Origin: Streptomyces sp. NBC_00704
GTDB lineage: Bacteria > Actinomycetota > Actinomycetes > Streptomycetales > Streptomycetaceae
Length of the DNA stretch: 64,000 bases
Assembly: GCF_036226605.1 (NCBI RefSeq)
Contig: NZ_CP109001.1
Location: forward strand, 33,429 to 97,428
Direction of reading: 5' to 3'
Shown: piece after piece, positions 49,901 through 59,121 of the stretch
Position numbering within the stretch: position 1 is the first letter of the stretch
Layout of the letters: the number at the start of each line of letters is the position of its first letter
The notes under the pieces: model-generated
Database searches by the model: none
Seen by the model: the letters and a program-made list of their open reading frames with translations, nothing else
Told to the model about the DNA's origin: nothing
Position numbers and translations under genes: made by a program

Positions 49901-52300
49901 TTAACCTTGCCGCGCCCAGTCCAGCCCCAGCGTGGCGAGCGCGGCGAGCCTGTCCGCAGTGAGTTTCGCGCGCCGGGTCTTGTGGTTCGACAGGAACACT
50001 CCGAGCCTGACCTCCGTACCGTCGTCCAGCCGCTCGACATGGCCCCGGGGGATCTTCACGGACCCCTCGCGCGTCTTGTACTGCATGAGGGCCGCCAGAC
50101 CCCGCTCGAAAGCGGTCATGGGCGGGACGGGCGACGACTTCGAAGACGCCGCTTGCCCCTGCGACGCAGCCGCAGGCGTCACACCGACCCGTTCGAGCCG
50201 TTCACGCTGCCCCTCCGCCAGGGCAGCCCACACCTCGGGCCCGCGCTGCCGGGCCAGCCACCGCCCGATGTCCATGCCGTGCACGGTGAACCCCGGCAGA
50301 ACCTCCGTCGCCCCCTCCTCGTCGCGCACGAGCTCACGCAGCGCGGCGTAATGCCGCTGCCAGTCCGCCGGCCACGCCGGATTCCAGTCCGGGTCCACGT
50401 CCTCCAGCGCCGCCCGCCACTCGGGATGCCCGTCCAGAGCCCCGGGACGGCGCAAGTTGGACAACCACTGACCCACGGGCCGGTCCAGCGCGACGGCCGA
50501 ACGAGGCGCGCACAGCGTCCAGTGCTGCTCGTAGTACGCCTTGGCGGCCTGAAGATTCGCCTGGAACCGCTCGTCGGCAGGCGACCACAGCATGCCGAGC
50601 TCCTCCAGCCGCGCCACACGCCGACCACCCAACTGACCGGCCCCGTAAGCCCGCCGCTGCTCCGCGACCCACTGCCCCAGCGGGTACGCGCCCTCCTTGT
50701 GCCCATAAGGGACCCGGGCGTGAAGCTCACGCTCGACGAACCTCTTCAACGCCGCCCAGCCCCGCGCCCAGTCCTGACGCTCGGTGTCGATGACGTTGAA
50801 CGACACCCAGTCCGCGATCATGACCGGATCCCGGGGAGCGGCGAACCGCAACAGCAGACGCGAATCGACCTCCCCCTCCCCGGGCGGCGGACCGATGAAC
50901 AAGGACGGCTGCGCCACGCCCCTCTGCGGCTCCTGCGGGATCGCCAGCAACTCGACGGCCTCTTCGTCGTGCGCCCGCAGCCCCTCCAGCACCTTCACCA
51001 ACGGCCGGTACGACCCCGAGGTGAACATGTCCTCCGGCCGCTCACCAGGCCGAAGGAACACCGGCACGATCAACGAAGCGAGTTTCCCCTGCCCCGGCCG
51101 CTGACGCAGCGCCCGACCGATGGCCTGGACGATGTCATGCGGGGCGCCCTTCGGATCCAGCAGAGCGATGCTGTCGACGGCCCTGATGTCGATGCCCTCC
51201 CCGAGCACACGACAGTTGGACAACACGGCACGCTGCCCCGTAGTCCCGAACGAGCCCAGAACCTTCCGCCGATGCGCGGGCGCGTGTTCGCCACACAGCC
51301 AGTCAGCCCAGATCCGCTCCGGATACTCCCGGGGCCGGTCCGCGTACAGGGCGGCCGAGACGCGCTCCAGCCCCTCCGCGTAGGCCTGCGCCTCCATCGT
51401 CCGATGATGGAACGTGATGCAGGTCTGCAGATCATGCTGCGCCATGGTGTGCAGCAGGGCGGCCTGCAAGGCCCCCAGCCGCTGCCCGCGGACCTCCTCC
51501 GTGTGCCGGGCCTCGCTCATCAGCCGCTCCGGAGTGACCACCGGATCCTGAAGCTCGACGACGATGATCTGATACCGGGCCAGCAGCCCACGCGACACCG
51601 CCGACGCCAGCGACAACTTGTACAGGACGGGCCCGAAGACCTTCTCGTCGTCCATGGAGGCCGCCATCTCCCGCGGCAGCGGATCACGAACCCCCTCGGG
51701 AACCTCCCGCTCCAGACGCTCCTGCCAGATCCGCGGCGTGGCCGTCAGATACAACCGTCGATCAGCCGGAACAACGCTCTGATCATGAACGTCCGCCCAC
51801 GCCTTGCCCATCGACCCACTCGTCCGATGCGCCTCGTCGACCACCACCAGATCCACCGGATCCAGCCGCTGCCCGTAGGCTCCCTCGAAGGCCTCCGCGA
51901 GCACACCCAACGACGCATACGTCGCGTACATGGTCACCGGCCCGGAACCGTGCCACAGCGCCAACTGAATCGGATTCGTCGTGGACCGCACCCTCAGGTT
52001 CCACAACTCCGGATCGTCCTGGAGCGAACACACGGCAACCGCCGGCCCCCGATGCCCCACCTCATGCCACGCCTTCACCGTCTGCGCCAGCAGATCCAGC
52101 GTGGGCACGAGAACAAGAACGCGCCCGCGAGGCACCAACCGCCTGGCCGCCGCGGCAGCGATGACGGTCTTACCGGTCCCACAAGCAGCGTGCACCTGCC
52201 CCCGCAGACCAGCGGAGGGGATACCGCCCGGCGGCACGTCGAGCCCCCGCACGACGGCGGCAACGGCCTCGACCTGATGATCACGCAGTTTCACGGGCAT
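49901..52300 (-). CDS. Superfamily 2 helicase with C-terminal helicase-associated repeats (TtrA-like)
   Basis: 799 aa. Walker A CGTGKT (40-45), DEAH box in LVVVDEAHRT, motif III TATPR, and motif VI region QAIGRALRQRPGQGK form an SF2 helicase core (1-~460). The C-terminal ~330 residues hold several helicase-associated (HA) repeats with the W..G...L..Y pattern (e.g. WARGWAALKRFVERELHARVP). Such genes mark Streptomyces chromosome and linear-plasmid ends; TtrA has been linked to conjugative transfer. Upstream of tap on the same strand with a 66-bp gap. Confidence 0.88.
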   Translation of the reverse strand: MPVKLRDHQVEAVAAVVRGLDVPPGGIPSAGLRGQVHAACGTGKTVIAAAAARRLVPRGRVLVLVPTLDLLAQTVKAWHEVGHRGPAVAVCSLQDDPELWNLRVRSTTNPIQLALWHGSGPVTMYATYASLGVLAEAFEGAYGQRLDPVDLVVVDEAHRTSGSMGKAWADVHDQSVVPADRRLYLTATPRIWQERLEREVPEGVRDPLPREMAASMDDEKVFGPVLYKLSLASAVSRGLLARYQIIVVELQDPVVTPERLMSEARHTEEVRGQRLGALQAALLHTMAQHDLQTCITFHHRTMEAQAYAEGLERVSAALYADRPREYPERIWADWLCGEHAPAHRRKVLGSFGTTGQRAVLSNCRVLGEGIDIRAVDSIALLDPKGAPHDIVQAIGRALRQRPGQGKLASLIVPVFLRPGERPEDMFTSGSYRPLVKVLEGLRAHDEEAVELLAIPQEPQRGVAQPSLFIGPPPGEGEVDSRLLLRFAAPRDPVMIADWVSFNVIDTERQDWARGWAALKRFVERELHARVPYGHKEGAYPLGQWVAEQRRAYGAGQLGGRRVARLEELGMLWSPADERFQANLQAAKAYYEQHWTLCAPRSAVALDRPVGQWLSNLRRPGALDGHPEWRAALEDVDPDWNPAWPADWQRHYAALRELVRDEEGATEVLPGFTVHGMDIGRWLARQRGPEVWAALAEGQRERLERVGVTPAAASQGQAASSKSSPVPPMTAFERGLAALMQYKTREGSVKIPRGHVERLDDGTEVRLGVFLSNHKTRRAKLTADRLAALATLGLDWARQG

Positions 52301-52354
52301 TGCTCAGTGCCCTCCTCGCCCACCGCTCCCGGCCACCCACGGCTGACCTGCTGC

Positions 52355-52369
52355 TTTCCCGGCGGGAAA
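52355..52369. promoter_or_regulatory. Short inverted repeat upstream of the helicase
   Basis: TTTCCCG-G-CGGGAAA, perfect 7-base arms, 55 bp upstream of the helicase ATG. Possible operator. Confidence 0.35.
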
Positions 52370-52511
52370 CACTGTACGCACCAGCTGCTCGCCACTCGGA
52401 GCCGAAGGGCGGTCCACCTGCCCGTGCCGACCGCCCACGACCGACCATGACGACGTGGTCGCGGTCGTCGGCGAGGGTCACGGCGACGGTGACCGGTCCG
52501 GCTGCCGCGGG

Positions 52512-52895
52512 TCAGGCGGTGGCCCAGTCGCGCAGTTGCCGGGCGATCCGGGCGACGCCGAGCGCTCCGGTGGCCGCGTCGCGCACCAGCGCGACGGCTT
52601 CCTTGGGCCCGTAGGCGAGGCTGTGCCCGTTGAGGAGCAGGTACGCCTCGGTCGCGTGCCAGGCGAAGGCCTCGTTGGAGTGCTCCAGGCACGGCAGCTT
52701 CACCAGGGTCTGCAGCAGGGCGGCGGCCTTCAGGCAGGGCGAGCCGTAGATGTCCCGTTCCATCGCCCGCGCGTTGACCCGGGCGACCGCCGCATACAGC
52801 GGCCCCAGATCGTCGACCTGGGGATCGCCGTCGAGCAGCTCGGCGGCGTGCAGCAGGAACGTCACGTCGAGCGGCTGGAGTTCGTACTCGCTCAC
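52512..52895 (-). CDS. Fic/Doc-family toxin component
   Basis: 127 aa. It matches the Streptomyces Fic-family TA toxins in FLLHAAELL, MERDIYGSPCLKAAALLQTL and AYLLLNGHSLAYGPKEAV. The canonical HxFxxGNKR motif is degenerate: CLEHSNEAFAWHATEAYL occupies its place. Its ATG overlaps the antitoxin stop by 4 bp. Probably a plasmid/arm-stabilising TA module, common near linear replicon ends. Confidence 0.82.
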   Translation of the reverse strand: MSEYELQPLDVTFLLHAAELLDGDPQVDDLGPLYAAVARVNARAMERDIYGSPCLKAAALLQTLVKLPCLEHSNEAFAWHATEAYLLLNGHSLAYGPKEAVALVRDAATGALGVARIARQLRDWATA

Positions 52896-53188
52896 GCGGC
52901 GTGGCCCTGCCCCCGCTGCTGAAGCTCCCGCAGCGCCTCCCGCTCGCTCTCCCGCTGCTCCGCGCTCGCGTCGAGGCTGCCGGCCTCGGCCGCGAACGCC
53001 GCGCCGCTGCGGGCCATGGACGCCTTGAAGCCCTCCAGGAACCGCTGCTCCACCGCGGTCGCCCGCTCGTAGGCGGCCGAGAGGATGTACTCCTGCATGC
53101 TCACCCCTGCCTGCTTGGCAGCCGCCGCGATGGCCGTCCGCTGCGCGGGGTCGGGGAAACGCAGATTCATCGCCTTGGGATCCGACAT
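52892..53188 (-). CDS. Antitoxin (ribbon-helix-helix type)
   Basis: 98 aa. The N-terminal 45 residues (MNLRFPDPAQRTAIAAAAKQ, then AGVSMQEYILSAAYERA) have the strand-helix-helix pattern of RHH antitoxins; the acidic helical tail would wrap the toxin. The ATG at 53188 lies two bases from a perfect palindrome, so the transcript is likely leaderless or has a very short leader, and is self-repressed. Confidence 0.82.
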   Translation of the reverse strand: MSDPKAMNLRFPDPAQRTAIAAAAKQAGVSMQEYILSAAYERATAVEQRFLEGFKASMARSGAAFAAEAGSLDASAEQRESEREALRELQQRGQGHAA

Positions 53189-53190
53189 GG

Positions 53191-53219
53191 CACCAACGGT
53201 ACCAGCGGTACCGTTGGTG
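53191..53219. promoter_or_regulatory. TA-module operator
   Basis: Perfect 13-base arms (CACCAACGGTACC and its complement) with a 3-base spacer, abutting the antitoxin start codon. Each arm itself contains GGTACC. Confidence 0.85.
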
Positions 53220-53359
53220 GTCGATGCGGGACGGTACCCGTCCCCGGGCATCGGGCTCGCCTGGATCACCCCCGCGTCGCCGCGCGGGCGGTGCCGGGGC
53301 AGCGGGGGCCCGGGGGCCGGCGAAGACCCTCGGCGGTCACCGGCCCAGGGACGCCCGGG

Positions 53360-53740
53360 TCACCGCGGCCGGTTGAGCTTGATGGAGTTGATGGGGGTGA
53401 GGTACGTGTAGGTCCACTCGTCCTGCGCGAGGTGCTCGCCGCAGTTGGTGCCGCCGTAGTTGTTGCACAGGTCCGCGGTGGCGCCGCCGTACTGGTTGTT
53501 GAGGACCCAGTGGTAACCGAACTGGTTGCTCAGGTTGTGGGCGCCGTAGCTGGAGTACTGGTTGGTCGGGTGCGGGTTTTCCTGCGGCCAGACGCTTTCG
53601 GGCCAGATGCACACGTTGCCGGGGAGGCATCCGTACACCGTGCTGTTGCCCGCCGGCGCGGCCTGGGCCGCCCCGCCCATCGCCACCACCGCGGTGGCCG
53701 CGGTCGCGAACGCCGCGGCGGCACTGAACATCTTGTGCAT
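53360..53740 (-). CDS. Secreted protein, peptidase-inhibitor I36-like
   Basis: 126 aa. GGGGGG precedes the ATG; signal peptide 1-28 ends AAQAAPAG. The mature part has four Cys (YGCLPGNVCIW, DLCNNY, TNCGEH) and is rich in Asn/Tyr/Gly, as in small secreted I36-type (gamma-crystallin-like) proteins of Streptomyces. Function outside the cell unknown; protease inhibition is a family guess. Confidence 0.75.
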   Translation of the reverse strand: MHKMFSAAAAFATAATAVVAMGGAAQAAPAGNSTVYGCLPGNVCIWPESVWPQENPHPTNQYSSYGAHNLSNQFGYHWVLNNQYGGATADLCNNYGGTNCGEHLAQDEWTYTYLTPINSIKLNRPR

Positions 53741-53979
53741 GTTCCCCCCTGGTGGGTCTCCTGCGTCGCCGCAGGCTGTCTTCGTGCTGACGGGATCAGC
53801 CTGGCACGGGGGACCTCCAGGGCCGGCACGTTTCGATGGTCCTCGAAACGTCGGGGGTCGTCCTCCGACGGAACCGGTTTCTGACACGAAGGGACCGGTC
53901 GGAGTGACGGGACCGCCACTGCGGTCGCATGGAGACAAGGGGGTCAAGATGCAGTCGGTCAGAAGCTTGACGGCCCACG

Positions 53980-54993
53980 TCAGGCGAGGGGGCTCTGCCC
54001 CAGCAGGGCGATGCCCAGTGAGGTGACGGTGTGGAGGACCGTCTTGCCCTCGTGCCGGGTGGTGACCAGGCGGGCATTGCGCAGCACCCTCGCGTGGTGG
54101 CTCGCGGTCGCCGGCGAGATGTTCAGGCGGCGGGCCAGCTCCGTAGTGCCGCATCCGCCGACGGTCGCCCTCAGCACTGCGGCCCTGGTACGCCCCAGCA
54201 GGTCGTCGAGCGACGGGGCGGTGGACTCGCCGACGCCCTCCCACAGCGCGGTGTCGAGCGAGGTCCCACTGAGGGTGGGGACGGCCAGAATGGGTGCCCG
54301 GGCCGGGTCCATCGGCGGAAACAGAAGTTCGACCTGCTGTGTGGAGAACACTGTCGGCGCGATGACGAGACCCCGGCCGTTCAGATGGATGTCCGCGTCG
54401 TGCGGGTGGACCACTTCGAGCACCGGCGGCCGCCAGCGGACCAACGAACCGCAGAGTGTGGTGAGGAGTTGCTCGACCCCACCGTCGGCCATCGTGCCCA
54501 CGTACGCGGCACGGACCTCGCCCAGATGGGAACGCACCCTGCTCCAGTAGGGGGCGACGGTGATCCTGTGACAGGCCCTGAGCGCCGCGGCCACCTGGAC
54601 GCGAGCTTCCCGGTCGCCGTCCACCAGGTTCCGGGCCCAGGATCGGTGTACGGGGCGGAAGTCGATGTTCTCCAGTTCGATGCGCATCAGGGCGCGGGGG
54701 GCCGCCATCAGGTTGTCCACCGCCTCGTCGATGGATGCCGTGTCTCCCATCAGGCTCATCGCGTCGAGCAGCGGACCTCGTCCGGGCATCAACGCGGCGA
54801 GCGGGCCGGCCTGTTCGCCCAGCCGTCCACGTACCGATACGTGCCAGCGGCGGAAGGCGAGACTGGTGTCGCGGTCCGTCAACAGCTTCACACTGTCGAA
54901 CGTCTCCGCCGCCACGCCGATCGTCCTGGCCACGCGAGTCCGGACCAAGTCCTCCGCCGTGAAGTGAATGCGTTTCACCGAGCGCCCCGTCAT
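53980..54993 (-). CDS. ArsR-like winged-helix regulator with large N-terminal domain
   Basis: 337 aa. The DNA-binding part is C-terminal (about 265-325): RAAVLRATVGGCGTTELARRLNI then SPATASHHARVLRNARLV. The N-terminal 250 residues are a sensory domain of a type common in Streptomyces regulators, with no visible metal-binding Cys. The start could instead be the GTG at 54978. The next gene (secreted I36-like) lies 240 bp downstream on the same strand and may be a target. Confidence 0.85.
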   Translation of the reverse strand: MTGRSVKRIHFTAEDLVRTRVARTIGVAAETFDSVKLLTDRDTSLAFRRWHVSVRGRLGEQAGPLAALMPGRGPLLDAMSLMGDTASIDEAVDNLMAAPRALMRIELENIDFRPVHRSWARNLVDGDREARVQVAAALRACHRITVAPYWSRVRSHLGEVRAAYVGTMADGGVEQLLTTLCGSLVRWRPPVLEVVHPHDADIHLNGRGLVIAPTVFSTQQVELLFPPMDPARAPILAVPTLSGTSLDTALWEGVGESTAPSLDDLLGRTRAAVLRATVGGCGTTELARRLNISPATASHHARVLRNARLVTTRHEGKTVLHTVTSLGIALLGQSPLA

Positions 54994-55141
54994 CGCGTCA
55001 CTGTTCGGCCCACAGCAGTCTCAGTCCCGGACGGGAGCCAAACAATGATCAATCTGGCCACAGCCGCTCAGACCTGGATCTCAGTGGGCCTGAACCCCGG
55101 AGCACGTGGGCTCGGTCGCCCGTACTCAACCGGACCGAGGG

Positions 55142-55165
55142 TGAAGACGCCGACCGGCGTCTTCA
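55142..55165. terminator. Stem-loop in the 300-bp gap 54994-55294
   Basis: TGAAGACGCCG pairs with CGGCGTCTTCA across 2 bases. It may end the SUKH transcript (gene at 55295). The rest of the gap shows no gene. Confidence 0.55.
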
Positions 55166-55294
55166 GTCGTTCAAGCTGCCGGGTCCCTCGCCGGCCTTGG
55201 CCATGGTCAGTTGGTGACCTCGGGCTGACGGTGTGATTCCTGACCGCCCGTCAAGACTGCGCCCGACGCGTCATGTCTCAGACGCAGCCCTGTC

Positions 55295-55933
55295 CTACTC
55301 CCACCTCACGAAGGCATCGGTGCCGGTGCCGGACAGGTGCGGGGTCACCGGATCTGCATAGCCGGGCAGACGAATCTCCGTCCCCTCACTCAGGGCGACG
55401 AGAAGGTCTTGGAACATGCACGACAGGCTGTCCCAGACCTTCACCGGACCCTCCGTGTCCCCCGCGTGCAGACCGTAGAGCACGTTTCCGAACCGGTCTC
55501 CACCACGGTGGTCGAGGATGAGCTCACCCCCGGTGATGTCCGTGGCGAGCGGAACCCATCGGACATGGAACGCGTACCCGTACATCCCGTCGTAGATGTC
55601 CCGCAGGCCGGGGTCCTCCGACTCGTTTTCGTCGACCCATTCGGCGATCGCTTCTTCCATCGTTCGTTGACCGGCACGCATTCCCTCGGCGCCGTGCAGG
55701 ATGAACCCTCCGGGGAGGATCACGCCGGGACCGCCATGGCCCTTCGTGGCGGTGACCCCGTCGTGATGTCCCAGCCACGTCACCAGGTCAGGGTGCAGGG
55801 AGAACCGGCGGTCGGCGATGGCGTCGATGTCGTCCTGCGCGGCGGGCGGGTTCAGGGCGGCGTGGTCCGCGGGCGCGTTGGCCTCCAGCCACGCGTCGAG
55901 GCGGGCAAGGACAACATGAAGGTCGTCGGTCAT
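55295..55933 (-). CDS. SMI1/KNR4 (SUKH) family protein
   Basis: 212 aa. The SUKH core is recognisable: LNPPAAQDDIDAIADRR, LHPDLVTWLGHHDGV, the glycine-rich strand ILPGGFILHG, and later GGELILDHRGGDRFGNVL. SUKH proteins are frequent immunity proteins against polymorphic toxins, or housekeeping regulators. No toxin gene is next to it. The 290 bp beyond it (55934-56224) show nothing. Confidence 0.82.
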   Translation of the reverse strand: MTDDLHVVLARLDAWLEANAPADHAALNPPAAQDDIDAIADRRFSLHPDLVTWLGHHDGVTATKGHGGPGVILPGGFILHGAEGMRAGQRTMEEAIAEWVDENESEDPGLRDIYDGMYGYAFHVRWVPLATDITGGELILDHRGGDRFGNVLYGLHAGDTEGPVKVWDSLSCMFQDLLVALSEGTEIRLPGYADPVTPHLSGTGTDAFVRWE

Positions 55934-56224
55934 ATGACAACGCTACGAGTCGGATTGCGCTGGATTGCCGAGGGACCCGGCCCGCGCAGGTAGCTCACGC
56001 CCGCCGCCCGCCCGCGGATGCGCGGAGCATGCTCCGTCTGCCGGGAACATCGAGGCCACGAAAGAGAACCTCCAACGGCACACCGTCGAGGGGGCCGCAC
56101 ATCGGGGAAGTATGCAGGCGAGCATGCTTCTCTGGACGGCCTTGGACGTGGTGGCTGACGGGGCCTGTCTGAGTCTGGCAGAAGCAGCCGCTCCGTCCAC
56201 ATCCGCCTCAGTCTCCTGTGCAGG

Positions 56225-57033
56225 TCAGTCCCAGTCGGATGCCGGCTGGTCGACTCGGCCGCCCTTGTGCGGCGTGGGGATGTAGTCGCGAGCACCGCCG
56301 GGCAGGGCGGCGACGCACGCCGTCGAGCAGGCGCTGACCAGCAGGGGCAGTACGTCAGTGGCCACGCGCAGTGAGATCCACACCTGGTGGAGTCCGCTCT
56401 GTTCGATCGCGCGGTCGCAGACGCTGCAGCCGGTGATGGCGGTGGCGCCCCAGTGCCGAGGATCAAGGTTTCCCGGATCGAGGTCGGCGACGGAGTCGAG
56501 GGCAGGCTGTAGCTGCGGGAACGGGGGGCGCAGCTTGTAGTTGCCGAACAACACGCGGGTGCTCACCGTGCTGCGGGTCAGCTTCCGGCATCGGGTGATC
56601 TCGTAGGGCAACCAGTGCAGCCGGTAGGAGGTGTAGGGGGTGAACTCCTCCAGACAGGTCATGGCCCCGATCTCGGCTGGGATCCGGACCAGGTTGCTGC
56701 CATAGAGCACGAGGTGCCTGACCGCTGTCAGCCGGGCGATGCTCGGCGGCAGGGTGATGATCTGCCGCCGCTCTTGCGGACTGAGCTCGGTCAGAGGACG
56801 GAACTCTTCGCGCCCGTCGGCGGCGGCCTCGTCGATCAGCTCCAGCAGGTGGCGCCAGCCCGGAGCCGAGGTGTCCTGCCGTTCGGCGTGGAATCCGACT
56901 CGGGCTCGCGGATGCGGCCTGGATTGATCGACGCACCAGCATGCGTCCTGGCGGGGCCCCTGCGCTCCGGGGTCGCGTTGGACGTGCCGCCCCAGCGGTT
57001 CAGATTGAGCCGCGGCTCTGCCTCGTCGGTCAT
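56225..57033 (-). pseudogene. Leucine-rich-repeat protein gene with a frameshift
   Basis: The N-terminus from the ATG at 57033 (MTDEAEPRLNLNRWGGTSNA then TPERRGPA) is in one frame. From about 56950 the coherent reading (QDACWCVDQSRPHPRARVGF ...) continues in another. The switch lies in CGCAGGGGCCCCGCCAGG, a likely homopolymer indel. The body has LRR-like LPPSIARLTAVRHLVLYGSN and LVRIPAEIGAMTCLEEF, then a C-terminal domain with CSVCDRAIEQSG. Either a real pseudogene or a sequencing error. Confidence 0.7.
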
Positions 57034-57267
57034 GGCGCCAAGATACGGAGGTTGAGGTTGCCGCAGACCGTCTCAGGCTTTTGCAGCCGACGTCCCCGAC
57101 CCGACGAGACCGACCAGGAGACGTTCGTTCCGCTCCGGGCCAGGCCCCCTGCTGATCGCCCGCGGCAGCGCCCGCGCCGCCTGCGAAGCCGCCGCCCGGG
57201 AAGTCCGCCCCCAGCTTGCCTACGGCCGCGAGTTCCACGGCCGGCGCCCTTACGGACTCGAAGAGGC

Positions 57268-57305
57268 GTCAGGCCCCGGAGCACGAAACGCTCCGGGGGC
57301 CTGAC
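57268..57305. terminator. Stem-loop terminator
   Basis: GTCAGGCCCCGGAGC pairs with a complementary arm carrying one bulged G, around a 7-base loop. It lies just downstream of the small minus-strand ORF. The rest of 57034-57316 shows no convincing gene. Confidence 0.75.
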
Positions 57306-57316
57306 GGTGTCCGAGA

Positions 57317-57478
57317 TCAGCCGGCGCGTGTGCAGGAGTCGTGGCGCACGGCCCAATTGGCGGGTCGCGGCGGGCGATTGCGCCAACCGGCAGGGCCGGA
57401 GGCCGTCATCCGGTCGTGGAGGACATTCGTACCCTCGATGGTCTCCGTCAGGGTGCAGAGGCCGAAGCACGTGCACAC
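57317..57478 (-). CDS. Small Cys-containing ORF (53 aa)
   Basis: The GTG at 57478 has GGAGGG seven bases upstream and a terminator sits just beyond its stop. The product starts VCTCFGLCTLTETIEGTNVL (three Cys in eight residues) and ends HDSCTRAG. No signal peptide. Not recognised. It could be a peptide gene or the degraded end of a larger one. Confidence 0.45.
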   Translation of the reverse strand: MCTCFGLCTLTETIEGTNVLHDRMTASGPAGWRNRPPRPANWAVRHDSCTRAG

Positions 57479-57561
57479 AGGGTTCCCTCCATGCGGCCGG
57501 GGAGGATGAGTGCGGCGTCCGGCCGCCGCAGGCCTGCTCGACCGGCCCCGCCCGCGATGGT

Positions 57562-59022
57562 TCAGGCCGGTTCTTCGACGGAGTGGGAGTCGGTGAGCGT
57601 GAGCGCACCGCCTGCCGCGATCAGACCGACGATCACCGCGAGTACGGCGTAGGTGATCCGCTCGCCTCGGAAGAAGGACTGCACGAGGTCGCCGCTCCAT
57701 ACGCCCGCGGGCAGTCGGGTGGTGACCAGTGCGGCGATCAGGGTGCCGACGACAGCGGTGCCGACGCTGGTCCCGACCTCCTGGGCGGTGTCGTTGAGGG
57801 CGGCGCCGATCGACGTGCGGTTGGCCGGCATGGCGTCGACCAGGGCGATGGCGCAGATCGTCATGACGGTGCGCAGCCCGATCGTCATGACGACCATGGA
57901 GACGGCGATGGCGGCGTACCCGTGGTCGACGCCCCAGGCGAGGCCGGCCAGAGCAGTGGCCAGACAGGCCGCGCCGACCAGGCAGGCGACCCGGTGCCCG
58001 AACCGCTTGCCGAGCCATTCCGACAGCGGCGTCGCGACGATCATGGTCACGATGATCGGCAGGTTCGCGAGGCCTGCGCGCACGGGGCTCCATCCGTAGG
58101 CGTACTGGAAGTGGAGGATCAGCCCGAACATCACGCCGGCCATCGCGATGGACGTGCCGGTCTGGGCGATGGCCGCGCCGCGGACGGTGCCGCTGGAGAA
58201 GATCTTGAGGTCCAGCATGGGCGCGGCGCTGCGGCGCTCGTGCCACACGAACGCCACGCCGGCCGCCACGGCGCCGAGGACCGACGTGAGGGTGGCAGAG
58301 GAGAGCCAGCCGTGCTCGACGCCGCTGGTCAGGGAGTAGCAGGCCAGGCCGATGGTCAGGAGGCTGAGGACGGCGCCCGGCAGGTCGAGCCGGTCCTTGG
58401 TCAGGTCCTCGGGCCGGTCGGCGGCTACCCCGAGGCGCACGCCGATGGCCGCGACCAGCGCGATCGGCGCGTTGACGACAAGCAGCCATTCCCAGCGCAC
58501 ATGGGCGAGGGCCGTGCCGCCCAGCAGCGGGCCGAGGACGAAGCCGGACATGCCGACGACGATCATCAGGGTCATCGCGCGCATGCGCAGCGCCTGGTCG
58601 TCGAAGAGCCGGAAGACGAGGGAGTTGGTGATGGGCGCCATGGCGGCGGCGGCGATGCCGAGCCCTGCACGCAGCGCGATGAGCTGCCCTGCGGAGTCGA
58701 CGGCGACGACGCAGAGGCTGAGCAGCCCGAACACGGCGAGGCCGACGAGCAGCACCCGCCGTCGCCCGAGCCTGTCGGCGAGCGACCCTGCCGTGAGGAG
58801 GAGGCCGCCGAAGGTCAGCGAGTAGGCGCCGGTGACCCATTGCAGGGCGGTCGTGCCGCTGCCGAGGTCGCGGCCGATGGTGGGGAGCGCGATCGAGAGC
58901 AGCGTGTTGTCGACCATCTCGACGAAGAAGGCCAGGCAGAGCGCGGCCAGGGGGACCCAGGCCGCGCGCAGCGACGGATAGGTACGGCTTGAAGGTGGAG
59001 CGAAATCGGTGACGGCGGTCAT
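57562..59022 (-). CDS. DHA2-family MFS drug exporter
   Basis: 486 aa with about 14 hydrophobic segments. Motif A GSLADRLGRRRVLLVG follows TM2; DNTLLSIALPTIGRDLG and motif C-like GFVLGPLLGG in TM5 identify a proton-driven DHA2 antiporter. GAGGGAGGGGG precedes the ATG at 59022. It is divergent from a TetR gene, with three phased operators between them; it is surely repressed by that regulator and induced by its ligand. Confidence 0.93.
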   Translation of the reverse strand: MTAVTDFAPPSSRTYPSLRAAWVPLAALCLAFFVEMVDNTLLSIALPTIGRDLGSGTTALQWVTGAYSLTFGGLLLTAGSLADRLGRRRVLLVGLAVFGLLSLCVVAVDSAGQLIALRAGLGIAAAAMAPITNSLVFRLFDDQALRMRAMTLMIVVGMSGFVLGPLLGGTALAHVRWEWLLVVNAPIALVAAIGVRLGVAADRPEDLTKDRLDLPGAVLSLLTIGLACYSLTSGVEHGWLSSATLTSVLGAVAAGVAFVWHERRSAAPMLDLKIFSSGTVRGAAIAQTGTSIAMAGVMFGLILHFQYAYGWSPVRAGLANLPIIVTMIVATPLSEWLGKRFGHRVACLVGAACLATALAGLAWGVDHGYAAIAVSMVVMTIGLRTVMTICAIALVDAMPANRTSIGAALNDTAQEVGTSVGTAVVGTLIAALVTTRLPAGVWSGDLVQSFFRGERITYAVLAVIVGLIAAGGALTLTDSHSVEEPA

Positions 59023-59050
59023 GGCCGGCCCCCTCCCTGAACGCCGCAAC

Positions 59051-59098
59051 GAACGACGTTCGATGTTGGAACGTGGTTCGATACTAGAACGACGTTCG
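59051..59098. promoter_or_regulatory. Three phased TetR operators at 18-bp spacing
   Basis: GAACGACGTTCG (59051-59062), GAACGTGGTTCG (59069-59080) and GAACGACGTTCG (59087-59098): near-perfect 12-bp palindromes repeated every 18 bp between the divergent exporter and TetR genes. Confidence 0.88.
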
Positions 59099-59121
59099 AT
59101 ACGAGGGCAAGCTGTGATTGG

